Assembly: GCF_004114695.1 (NCBI RefSeq)
Contig: NZ_CP035310.1
Span: 434,001-498,000 of the forward strand
DNA length: 64,000 bases
Direction of reading: 5' to 3'
Source of the DNA: Erythrobacter sp. HKB08
Lineage (GTDB): Bacteria > Pseudomonadota > Alphaproteobacteria > Sphingomonadales > Sphingomonadaceae
Below, piece by piece: positions 1-7,551 of the stretch. Position numbers and translations under genes: made by a program. Positions within the stretch are counted from its first letter, which is position 1; the number at the start of each line of letters is the position of its first letter. The notes beneath the pieces are model-generated. The model had not been told where the DNA came from, did not search any database, and worked only from the letters and a program-made list of their open reading frames with translations.

Positions 1-316
1 AGCCGTGCGGCGGCATGCCATGCGCGCCGTCGTAATAGGGAATCTCGCCGTGATAGGGCAGGCGTGGGCCGAAATAGACGCGGTTCTTGGTGATCGGCAG
101 GCGTTCGTGCAGCGAGAGCGCTTCGATGCAGCCCATCTTCTCGAGAATGCGCAATCCGGCCGGTTCGACGAAGTCGCCGCACACTTTCTCGCGCGGAAAT
201 TCGGCGCGTTCGACCACCGCGACATCGATCCCGCGCGTGGCGAGGTTCCAGCCCATGGCAGAGCCTGCCGGGCCTCCTCCAACAACTATGACATCGAAGC
301 GCCGAGTTTGCGCCAT
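1..316 (-). CDS. FAD-dependent oxidoreductase, N-terminal part (cut by window edge)
   Basis: The first 105 codons are visible, read leftwards from an ATG at 316 that is preceded by a GAGGCGG ribosome binding site. The N-terminus holds the Rossmann dinucleotide-binding motif GGGPAGS at about residues 13-19. A second acidic strand end follows (VVERAEFPRE), then the KVCGDFVEPAG stretch typical of the geranylgeranyl-reductase/tryptophan-halogenase-like flavin monooxygenase superfamily. A cytoplasmic or membrane-associated FAD enzyme acting on a lipid-like substrate is plausible, but the substrate-binding half lies outside the window, so no specific function is assigned. Confidence 0.8.
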   Translation of the reverse strand, partial: MAQTRRFDVIVVGGGPAGSAMGWNLATRGIDVAVVERAEFPREKVCGDFVEPAGLRILEKMGCIEALSLHERLPITKNRVYFGPRLPYHGEIPYYDGAHGMPPHG

Positions 317-421
317 AAGCAACCGCCTCGTTCTGTCCTCAAAACGAGCGACCCCCTTTTGCGCTCAGCCTAGGGGAAATCCCTGCATGTGCAAGAAACT
401 TAATATTAATTACGCGCCCCG

Positions 422-2389
422 TCAGACCGGCACGGCCATCTTCTTCGTTCCGAAGATCGACTGCCAGCTTTCGATCTCCTCGACCACGACATCGCTCATC
501 GCGTGGGCGAGGTCGACGAAGTCGCCATAGCTGGTGTCGCGCTCGTTGCCGTCGATGAGCAAGTCGACCCGCCGCCGCAAGCGGTCGAGCTTGGTCGCCG
601 AGACGTCGGAAATGGCCGCGAAGCGCTCGAAATCGCCGAAATAGCGGATGCCGGCAAAGGCTGCGCCAAGCGTCGGGAAAGCGACGCCGAGGAAGGTCAG
701 CGGCTTGCTGAAGGCATAGGGCACCGATTTCGGGATCACTCCGAGCGCTGCGAAAAGCTCCATCAGGAGGAACCCGCCAACCGAGATGATGGCGAGCACG
801 AAGAGCACTTCGGACACGCGGTCGAGATTGTGGTGGACCTTCTCCAACCGCTCGACCTTGCCGCGATGATAGTCGCGCTGGCCGACGAGATAGGGCCGCA
901 GCACCTTCTTCGCATGTTCGCGCAGATAGGCGTGGGTCAGCTTCATCTCCGGGATGCCCGGCGCCATGGTCCGGGCACGCGCGTCGAGTTCGGGCCACTG
1001 CGCATCGCGCGACTTGGGCCAGCGGCCGATCGGGCGGGTACAGCCGAGCGAGAGCATCATCGGCGCATGGCGCAGATATTCCGCCACGCGCCGCGTGCCG
1101 AACCAGCGGCGGTGCCAGTTGCCGCGCGTGCCCGCGATGGTGATCAGCACGATCAGGATCAGCAGCAGGAATTCGAGCAGGGCGAAGGGCCATTTCCACT
1201 CCGCTCCGACCAGCGGGAGATAGGCGACGCCGCCGACGATCGCTGCTGCCGACAGGATGAAGCTCGCGACCATTCCGCCGCGATAGGCATCGGAAAGGTA
1301 AGTCGCGATCCCGTCGGCGAGAGCGAAATGCGGGATTACGTCGCGCCCGACCTCGTGGACGAATGCCTTGTCCGCGCCGGGGAGGTTTTCCAGCTCGACC
1401 AGCATCGGGCCGAGGCTTCCGCTCTCGATATTGCGCGGGTCCTCGTAGCGTTGGACGAGCGAGCGAAACGGCCGCCCGTCACCGCCGAACAGCGCCTCGA
1501 TCCGGCGATAGGCGTGGAACCGGCGTGCCGAGAAGGGGCGCCAGGCACCGTGCTCGAGATGGTCCGAGGCATCCGCCATCGCCGCCCAGGCCTCTTCGGT
1601 GCTCTGCGCGATGGCTTCGACGATCAGGTCCTGCCCGCTATCCGCAGGCGTCTCGAGCGCGGCAACGAGGTCGGCCGGGTCGGCCAGCATCTGCATCGAG
1701 GAGGGATTGCGCGCATCGATCCACACGACCGGCACTTCGGCGACGAGCGCCTGATTGATCGTGTCGCGCGTGCCGCCGAGCGCACTGGGAGACGAGCCGT
1801 CCCATACCGCGACCAGCACGTCGCTCATCTCGACCGTCACCGTGCTCGCCGCGCGCGAGCGGTCGGAAATCAGCAGCATCACGTCCTGCGCCGCGCGCGA
1901 TCCGGGGGCGACGTGGGGCAGCTTCGCCAGCCCTTCGAGGACGAGCGCATCCTGGTCGGCAAGCTCGAAACAGGCGGCCCTGTCGCCGAGCGCTTTCAGG
2001 CGGTGGTATTCGCGCCGTGCCACCTCGTCTTCCGGCTCGGCGCCCGCCGCGACGCGGTGGACCTCTTCCGGCGAGAGGCCGGGCGTGTTGAGCGCAAGGT
2101 TAATCTGGCGCCCGAACGGCAGCGGTGCGAGCAGCTTCCAGCCCAATGCCAGTGCGCGCTCGGCCGACATCATGTCGGTCCCATGCGCAAGATTGGTCAT
2201 CAGGCGGAAGGTCGGGGCATCCGGCCCGTTCCCGCCGAGCCGTTCGTGCAGGGCTGCAAGGAGGTTGTCGATCGCCTGTTCGATCGCAGAGGCATTGGCA
2301 TCGAAGGCGGCATTGCCTTCGCGGTGCCCGGTCACGCCGAGTTGCAGTATGCGGGGTGCATGCTGCGGATGGCCCCCCTCCTGTTCCAT
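422..2389 (-). CDS. SLOG-like nucleotide-sensor protein with C-terminal membrane region
   Basis: This 655-residue protein is not assigned to a named gene. Near residues 15-25 it has GVTGHR, followed by LAHGTD and a PLPF stretch, and near residues 190-225 a SDVLVAVWDG...GGT segment. This arrangement is typical of Rossmannoid SLOG domains (the DprA/LOG superfamily), which bind nucleotides or their derivatives. The second half has two hydrophobic hairpins (about residues 375-435 and 555-610), each ending in a charged helix, as in SLATT/DUF4231-type membrane effectors. ATG 2389 is chosen; an in-frame TTG at 2410 would add seven residues. It is the last gene of a leftward cluster with a protease, a lipoprotein and a TIR protein. 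The domain call is moderately sure and the function is inferred. Confidence 0.65.
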   Translation of the reverse strand: MEQEGGHPQHAPRILQLGVTGHREGNAAFDANASAIEQAIDNLLAALHERLGGNGPDAPTFRLMTNLAHGTDMMSAERALALGWKLLAPLPFGRQINLALNTPGLSPEEVHRVAAGAEPEDEVARREYHRLKALGDRAACFELADQDALVLEGLAKLPHVAPGSRAAQDVMLLISDRSRAASTVTVEMSDVLVAVWDGSSPSALGGTRDTINQALVAEVPVVWIDARNPSSMQMLADPADLVAALETPADSGQDLIVEAIAQSTEEAWAAMADASDHLEHGAWRPFSARRFHAYRRIEALFGGDGRPFRSLVQRYEDPRNIESGSLGPMLVELENLPGADKAFVHEVGRDVIPHFALADGIATYLSDAYRGGMVASFILSAAAIVGGVAYLPLVGAEWKWPFALLEFLLLILIVLITIAGTRGNWHRRWFGTRRVAEYLRHAPMMLSLGCTRPIGRWPKSRDAQWPELDARARTMAPGIPEMKLTHAYLREHAKKVLRPYLVGQRDYHRGKVERLEKVHHNLDRVSEVLFVLAIISVGGFLLMELFAALGVIPKSVPYAFSKPLTFLGVAFPTLGAAFAGIRYFGDFERFAAISDVSATKLDRLRRRVDLLIDGNERDTSYGDFVDLAHAMSDVVVEEIESWQSIFGTKKMAVPV

Positions 2390-2439
2390 GGCTGTTGGTG
2401 TAGCACGCAAGTCACGCGTGGCAATGCGCGACTATTGGC

Positions 2440-3831
2440 CTAGTCGGTTTCAAGAATTCGGCCCGAACGCGCCGTTCGTTTCGCCCGGTCGATCCACGAG
2501 CGATAGTAACCGACATCGACATAGGCGCCCGGCGTACCGACCAGCCCGCATCCCGGCCCGAAGGAAACCAGCCCGATGAGCCGCCCGCCCTTGTCCGAAG
2601 GCTGCGCGATCGGGCCGCCGCTGTCGCCCTTGCAGCTCCCCTGGCCGTCGGTGGATCCGGCGCATAGCTGCCCAGGCCGAATGCGATAACCCCGCGCTTT
2701 ATAATGCCGGTCGTTGTTGCATTGCGCATCGGGCAGGAGCTTCATGTCGGCATATTGCAGCTGCGAGCTGACACGTTGGAAGCTGCCGGTGCGGTCGCGC
2801 GCATCGCCGGCATTGAACGTCTCGCCGCCGAAGCCCCAGCCGAAGACTTCGAGATCGCTCCCCTGCGGCACGACATTGCCGCCGCGCGGGGCCGGACGTG
2901 CAGCGGGAATGCCGCTCGGTGTCTGCTTGAGGCGCAGGAGCGCGATGTCGTCGCTCGCCTTCGCAGACACGAAATCCTCGTGCATCACCACGGCATCGAT
3001 TTCGAATATCGTGCCGCCGGAATAGATCGAATGCGAGCCGAGGCGAATGCGCCGACCATCGAAAAACGCCTCCTCGCGCGTCTCCCAGCCCTTGATGCAA
3101 TGCGCGGCGGTCAGCACCCATCGCTCGCCGATATAGGCACCGCCGCAGACATGCGCATGCTCCCAAACGGGCAGGACGATGCCGTATGTTTCGCGGTCGG
3201 TCCGGCGCTGGCGCGGGGTGCGGAAAGAAGCGAGGCTGTCGCCGGAACGAAGCAACTGCGCTTGCCACGGGGCCATATAGTTCTTCGCCGGCTTTCCGTG
3301 TGTGATCCGGTTGGCCTGCTTGTTCCATTCGCGCAGGAACGTCTCGGTCTCGGGCAGGCACTCGGTTTCGCAATACCGATCGAAGGACCGGAACAGCATC
3401 GTATGGCGCACTTCGGCCAGCGGCGCCGCCATCAGATACTCCGTCAGGAACGGCCAGCGCTCCGGTTTCTTGGCGCCGATGGCCCGGGCGAGCAGGACCC
3501 GTTCGGCATCGCTCATGCCCTCGACCAGCTGGATGAAGGCGCCCCGTGCCTCCGGCGGCATTTCGACCAGCCGCACGGCAAGGAGGCCGCGGTCGCCGAC
3601 ATCCTGTTGCAAAGAGAAGTGTGTGAAGGCCGCAAGCTGCTCGGGCGACAGGGTCTCGAGCCACGCCTCGACCGGCGCGAGCTCGTCCGGATGCAATTCC
3701 TGCGCAATGAAAGAAACGAGCGGCTCGTCGGAAATCTGCCCGGTCGCGGCATCGGACCAGAGCATGGCGGGCGCGCCGGCGAGCATCGCGCAGGCGGCCA
3801 GCGACAAGGAAACGCGGCGCAGGCGAGTCAT
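2440..3831 (-). CDS. Exported trypsin-fold serine protease
   Basis: This 463-residue protein has a Sec signal peptide (residues 1 to about 31), a helical N-terminal region (about 40-200) and a chymotrypsin-fold domain (about 215-455). The triad is H244 (in TAAHC), D295 (in DIALL) and S404 (in GDSGGP). Paired cysteines, such as the one in VCGG and C400, suggest disulfides, so it should act in the periplasm or outside the cell. The residue six before the catalytic Ser is Gly398, where trypsin has Asp, so cleavage after Arg or Lys is not expected. The helical N-terminal part is not a domain I recognise. It lies between the SLOG-like gene and an acidic lipoprotein gene on the same strand. Confidence 0.88.
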   Translation of the reverse strand: MTRLRRVSLSLAACAMLAGAPAMLWSDAATGQISDEPLVSFIAQELHPDELAPVEAWLETLSPEQLAAFTHFSLQQDVGDRGLLAVRLVEMPPEARGAFIQLVEGMSDAERVLLARAIGAKKPERWPFLTEYLMAAPLAEVRHTMLFRSFDRYCETECLPETETFLREWNKQANRITHGKPAKNYMAPWQAQLLRSGDSLASFRTPRQRRTDRETYGIVLPVWEHAHVCGGAYIGERWVLTAAHCIKGWETREEAFFDGRRIRLGSHSIYSGGTIFEIDAVVMHEDFVSAKASDDIALLRLKQTPSGIPAARPAPRGGNVVPQGSDLEVFGWGFGGETFNAGDARDRTGSFQRVSSQLQYADMKLLPDAQCNNDRHYKARGYRIRPGQLCAGSTDGQGSCKGDSGGPIAQPSDKGGRLIGLVSFGPGCGLVGTPGAYVDVGYYRSWIDRAKRTARSGRILETD

Positions 3832-3846
3832 CGGTTGGGAAGCGAT

Positions 3847-3873
3847 GCGGGCGGGCTCTTGCTGCCCGCCCGC
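3847..3873 (-). terminator. Hairpin downstream of the acidic lipoprotein gene
   Basis: A perfect 10-bp inverted repeat (GCGGGCGGGC and its complement) with a 7-base loop lies just after the lipoprotein stop codon and before the protease start. No U-run follows on the minus strand, so it may only partly terminate or may stabilise the mRNA end. Confidence 0.45.
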
Positions 3874-3889
3874 ACACGCTCAAGCCGGC

Positions 3890-4138
3890 TTAACGAATGA
3901 CGCCGTTGCCGCGCTCGTCTTCTTCTTCGGCCATCGCTTCGGCCTCGGCATCGCCTTCGGCGGCAGCGCCTTCCTCTGCCATTTCTTCCATGGCGCCTTC
4001 TTCGGCCATCGCTTCGCCTTCGGGCGCAGCAGCCTCTTCGACGACTTCGTCGGTCGGCTCTACTGCTTCCTCAGCCGGCTCTGCACATGCAGCGAGCGCC
4101 AGCGCAGGCGCGGAAGCGAAAAGAACGATCTTCCTCAT
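3890..4138 (-). CDS. Small, extremely acidic lipoprotein
   Basis: This 82-residue protein starts at ATG 4138, with GGGGGA eight bases upstream. A five-residue extension starting at 4153 is less likely. Residues 1-17 form a lipoprotein signal ending in the lipobox LAAC (Cys18). The mature part is almost entirely Glu, Ala, Met and Gly, with several repeats of an EEGAMEE/EEAxxE type, so it should be disordered and strongly negative. It is probably anchored in the envelope facing the periplasm. The family is unknown. It sits between the TIR gene and the protease gene and could be a partner, inhibitor or substrate of the basic N-terminal part of the protease, but that is speculation. Confidence 0.75.
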   Translation of the reverse strand: MRKIVLFASAPALALAACAEPAEEAVEPTDEVVEEAAAPEGEAMAEEGAMEEMAEEGAAAEGDAEAEAMAEEEDERGNGVIR

Positions 4139-4165
4139 CAAGAATTCCCCCATATTGGACTCGGA

Positions 4166-6106
4166 TCAACTGAGGCCGAGCGAGGCGGAGACTGCCTCAA
4201 AGCGCGGTTCTTGTCGAATCGGCGCAAGTAAAGGGTCGGTCAGCATCAGTGTGAGGCCGCTGTCGCCTGCCGCCCGGCCCGCTTCGAGCGCGGCGAGCGC
4301 CTCGTCCTCGCGGCCGAACTGCACCAGCACCTGCGCCTGCTGGTAGAAGCTGTTGTCGCCGTAGCTTTCGACGAGCTCGGCGAGCGCGGCATCGCCCGCT
4401 TCCTCGCCCTCGACGACCCTCGCGGCAATCGCAAGGCCGGGCAGGCGCAAGATGTCCATCGGCTCCGCCTCGTAGCGCGCCTTGGCCGTCTCGATATCGC
4501 CTTGCAGATAGGCAATGTCGCCGAGGAAGCGGTTCGCGCTGCCGATCTCCGGGTTGAGCGCGAGTGCGCGGTTCGCCGCACGCGTCGCTGCTTCGTAGTC
4601 GCCTGCCGCGAACTCGATAACCATTTCGGTCCTGAAGACGCCGGGGTTGAGCGGGTCGAGCCGCTCGGCGCGTTTCACCGCCTCGCGCCCCTTCTCGAAA
4701 TCGCCGACCTGCGAAGCGTAGATGCCGTACTGGTTGAGCACGGTCGCATTGCCGAACCCCAGTTCGAAACTGCGATCGTAGGGCTGGCGCGCACCCGCCA
4801 TGTCGAGCCGCGCATTGGCCAACACGAGGCCGAGCGCCGCGTGCCCCTCTGCCAGCTCCGGCGCGCTTTCCACCGCACGGCGGGCTGCCGCGAGCGCCTC
4901 GTCGTAATAGGCGGCAAGATCCTTGCCCTTGGCATAGGCGCTGCCGATCACGGTGAGCACGCGGGCGCGCGCGGCATGGGCCGCCGCGTAATCCGGGTCG
5001 AGTTCGATCGCCTGTTCGAACGCAGCCAGCGCCTGCCGGTCGGTCTCCTCGCTTGCTGCCAGCTCGTACAGCGCAACACCGCGCAGATAGGCATCGAGCG
5101 CATCGGCGCTGCTCGTCCCGCCGACCCGTTCGGTTCCGGCCCGCGCGTCTTCACCGATTGCCGAGACAAGCGAATCCACCACCAGCGCGGCAATCTCGCT
5201 CTGCACGTCGAGCACGTTGTCGAGCGCGCGCTCGAAGGTTTCGCCCCATGCCTCGAACCCGCTGCCGCCTTCGATCAGCCGGACGCTGACGCGCAGCTGC
5301 TCCTCGGTCCGGCGCACGCTGCCTTCGAGGATGTGCGAGACGCCGAGAGCCTGGGCGATCTCCATCGCGGTTTCCTCGCCGTCGCGGAAGCTGTTGGTCG
5401 AGGTCTGGGCCGCGACCGCGATGCGGCGATTGAGGCTGAGCGTATTGCGCAATTCCTCGGCGAGGCCGTCGGAGAAATAGGCCTGTTCGGGATCGGCGCT
5501 GAGGTTCTCGAACGGCATGACGGCGATGCTGCTGCCATCCGCGCCGCCACCTCCGAATATGCCGCCGCGCCAGGCAAGCACCCCGGCTGCGCCCAGCGCC
5601 ACTACGCCCGAGCCTGCAAGGATCGCGCGCCGACTTATCCCGCCCTGTTTTCCTGCCGAAGCGGGCCGAAATGTCAGTTCGGTGCCGGGCTCTTTCGCGA
5701 CATGTTCGATCGCATGCAGCAGCTCGGTGAATTGCGGTTCGCTGGACCCGCCCTTCCAGCCGGAGAAATCGATATATTGCACCTGCCGGAAACCGAGCGG
5801 CGGCTCCGTCCCGTCGAGCGAGACCGACACCATGCAGCCCCGGTCGCGCCCGCGCGTCGCCTCGTCGCGCACCCAATGGCTCTCGATCGAATCCCCGCTC
5901 CATAGAACGACCACGGCATTCGCGGTCTCGAGCGCGGCCTCGGTCGTCTGTGCATAGCGGTCGCCCCCGGCAAGCAGGCCGTCCCACCAGACCGAGATGC
6001 CCTTGTCCTCGAGCGTCTCGATAATCGAAACCGCCCGCTCGCGATCGCCGCGTCGATAGCTGACGAACGCGGTCACCTGATCCGAAGAGGAAGTATCGCT
6101 GTCCAC
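4166..6106 (-). CDS. TIR-domain protein with transmembrane segment, TolB-like domain and TPR repeats
   Basis: The protein has 646 residues when started at GTG 6106, which follows a GGGGACGG site; the frame stays open to 6193. Residues 11-120 form a TIR domain: SYRR at 16-19, VWWDG at 39-43, and SHWVRDE with Glu82 at the position of the NADase glutamate. An RR pair precedes one membrane helix (about 161-179). It is followed by a TolB-like/FlgO-like domain (about 190-310, containing AVMPFENLSAD and SDGLAEEL) and TPR-type helices to the C-terminus. By the positive-inside rule the TIR part is cytoplasmic and the TolB/TPR part periplasmic. The same membrane/TolB/TPR chassis carries wHTH (CadC-like) or cyclase outputs in other bacteria. 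Signalling from envelope to TIR is inferred. Confidence 0.82.
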   Translation of the reverse strand: MDSDTSSSDQVTAFVSYRRGDRERAVSIIETLEDKGISVWWDGLLAGGDRYAQTTEAALETANAVVVLWSGDSIESHWVRDEATRGRDRGCMVSVSLDGTEPPLGFRQVQYIDFSGWKGGSSEPQFTELLHAIEHVAKEPGTELTFRPASAGKQGGISRRAILAGSGVVALGAAGVLAWRGGIFGGGGADGSSIAVMPFENLSADPEQAYFSDGLAEELRNTLSLNRRIAVAAQTSTNSFRDGEETAMEIAQALGVSHILEGSVRRTEEQLRVSVRLIEGGSGFEAWGETFERALDNVLDVQSEIAALVVDSLVSAIGEDARAGTERVGGTSSADALDAYLRGVALYELAASEETDRQALAAFEQAIELDPDYAAAHAARARVLTVIGSAYAKGKDLAAYYDEALAAARRAVESAPELAEGHAALGLVLANARLDMAGARQPYDRSFELGFGNATVLNQYGIYASQVGDFEKGREAVKRAERLDPLNPGVFRTEMVIEFAAGDYEAATRAANRALALNPEIGSANRFLGDIAYLQGDIETAKARYEAEPMDILRLPGLAIAARVVEGEEAGDAALAELVESYGDNSFYQQAQVLVQFGREDEALAALEAGRAAGDSGLTLMLTDPLLAPIRQEPRFEAVSASLGLS

Positions 6107-6185
6107 CCCGCCGTCCCCTAGCTGGTCGAGGCGAGTGTGACGCGGCTGCGCTCGAAGCGCAAGCAAATGGATGGATTGGAGAAAG

Positions 6186-6204
6186 TGGCGCACCCGACAG
6201 GATT
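6186..6204 (-). repeat. 19-base copy of the tRNA-Arg 3' end
   Basis: Positions 6186-6204 are identical to 6322-6340, the CCA and T-arm end of the neighbouring tRNA gene, in the same orientation. The two copies are separated by 117 bases that hold no gene. This resembles a remnant of a tRNA-targeted integration (att-like duplication) or a local duplication. Confidence 0.6.
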
Positions 6205-6286
6205 ACTTCGCCGCCCGATGGCGGCTTCGTCATCTGCGCGCCTGCGGCGCTCCGATCCCGAACGAGGTGCGTAGCGCCATGATACG

Positions 6287-6321
6287 CCAAGGGGGCGGCC
6301 CTCTTGCGAAGACCGCCCCCT

Positions 6322-6324
<3 letters not shown>
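6287..6324 (-). terminator. 12-bp hairpin directly after tRNA-Arg
   Basis: CCAAGGGGGCGG at 6287-6298 pairs perfectly with 6313-6324, leaving a 14-base loop. It overlaps the encoded CCA end of the tRNA by three bases and lies immediately downstream in the direction of transcription. It can act as a terminator or tRNA 3'-processing structure. No strong U-run follows. Confidence 0.5.
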
Positions 6325-6398
<74 letters not shown>

Positions 6399-6420
6399 GT
6401 GTGCCTTGAGCGCGCGGCGT

Positions 6421-6450
6421 CTAGCAAAGCGGCATGGGGCTTGCCAGCAA
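6421..6450 (-). promoter_or_regulatory. Possible tRNA-Arg promoter
   Basis: On the minus strand TTGCTG (6445-6450) and TGCTAG (6421-6426) are separated by 18 bases. The implied start is about 15 bases before the mature tRNA 5' end. The match is moderate. Confidence 0.35.
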
Positions 6451-6533
6451 AAAGCCAAGCGCGTTCACCGCGCGAGAGAAACCCGCCGACCGGTTAGCAA
6501 TTTGGCAAGGCTCGTTAACCTAGAGTGTGAATC

Positions 6534-6929
6534 ATGGCACAGGATGCACTCCAGACGACGGAGCCGAAGGGCGCGCAGGAGCGGGGATCGCAGGTCGCGC
6601 GGCAGTGGGCCGCGGTGCAGGATGCTGCCTCGGCGGTTGCGATGATTGCCGGGGTCGAGGCGGATGCGCCGAGCTCCAGGTCGCGCAATTTTGCCGCCTC
6701 GGTCGCAGCTGCGGGCGGCGATCGCCAGCGGCTCGCCGAAAATGCGCTGTCCGATATCGCTGCCGTCCTCCAGCCGGGCCTTGCCGCCCTGCTCGCGGTC
6801 AACGCGCGCGGACAGGATGCAGCCGCACCGGCGCTTGCCTTGTGGCGCGAATATTGCGCATCGCGCGACGCGCTGCTGTCGCTCGTTCCCGAGGTCGGCA
6901 GCCGGATGGGACCGCGTCGCTCGGCCTGA
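6534..6929 (+). CDS. Hypothetical Ala-rich helical protein
   Basis: This 131-residue protein has no signal peptide or membrane segment. It is rich in Ala and appears mostly helical, with a central stretch around NFAASVAAAGGDRQRLAEN and a C-terminal WREYCASRDALL segment. Codon use and GC-rich third positions match the neighbours, which supports real coding. It stands upstream of the MmcB gene on the same strand with a 63-base gap. I do not recognise the family. Confidence 0.65.
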   Translation: MAQDALQTTEPKGAQERGSQVARQWAAVQDAASAVAMIAGVEADAPSSRSRNFAASVAAAGGDRQRLAENALSDIAAVLQPGLAALLAVNARGQDAAAPALALWREYCASRDALLSLVPEVGSRMGPRRSA

Positions 6930-6992
6930 CCGGGTGCAATCCCGAACTCGCTCACTCTTGACGAAGTTCCTGCTATGTTCCATCGCGGGGGC

Positions 6993-7496
6993 ATGAGCAG
7001 CGCCGCGTCCCTTTCTTCCGATTCCGCTATCGCCCCCGACGCTGCCGCCGTGGCGCGCGGCATCACGCGTATGTTCGCGCGCAACGATATCTGGGTGCTG
7101 CCGGAAATGCCGCTGCGCAACGGGCGGCGGGCCGACCTGATGGGGGTCGATGCCAAGGGCCGCATCGTCATCGTCGAGATCAAGGTGAGCCGCGCGGACC
7201 TGCTCGGCGACGGCAAGTGGCCCGACTATCTCGATTATTGCGACCGCTTCTACTGGGGCCTCCCGCCCGAGCTCGACCGCGCCCCGCTCGAGGGCGAGGA
7301 TTTCCAGCCAGATTGCTGCGGGATCATCGTCGCCGACGGGTATGACGCGGAAATCCTCCGCCCCGCGCCGAGCCACCCGCTCGCCGCAGCCCGCCGCAAG
7401 GTGGAGGTCGAACGGCTCGCCCGGGCAGCCCTGCGCCGCCTTGCCGTCTCGTCCGACGAGGAATGCTCGTCCTGGGGTCCGCGCGGCGAGATGTGA
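6993..7496 (+). CDS. mmcB: MmcB family DNA repair protein
   Basis: This 167-residue protein (173 if the ATG at 6975 is used) belongs to the MmcB/DUF1052 family, a PD-(D/E)xK-like nuclease fold linked to mitomycin C and UV resistance in Caulobacter. Visible signatures are LPEMPLRNGRRADL, with the Asp of the core, and IVIVEIKVSRADL, with the E-x-K pair of the active site. WPDYLDYCDRFYWGLP follows, then a cysteine pair in FQPDCCGIIVADG. The protein is probably cytoplasmic. In Caulobacter the family is SOS-controlled; I did not find a clear LexA box here. Confidence 0.87.
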   Translation: MSSAASLSSDSAIAPDAAAVARGITRMFARNDIWVLPEMPLRNGRRADLMGVDAKGRIVIVEIKVSRADLLGDGKWPDYLDYCDRFYWGLPPELDRAPLEGEDFQPDCCGIIVADGYDAEILRPAPSHPLAAARRKVEVERLARAALRRLAVSSDEECSSWGPRGEM

Positions 7497-7551
7497 GCAG
7501 CCCCTCGAAATGGGGTGACGCGCCGCGCCGGCTTGCGGCATAAGGCGCGTG

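Noticed and set aside
503-2443. Long plus-strand open frame of 646 codons opposite the SLOG-like gene
   Set aside because: It is a shadow frame of a GC-rich gene. Its translation is rich in Arg, Gln and His with no domain, while the minus-strand frame has clear motifs and membrane helices.
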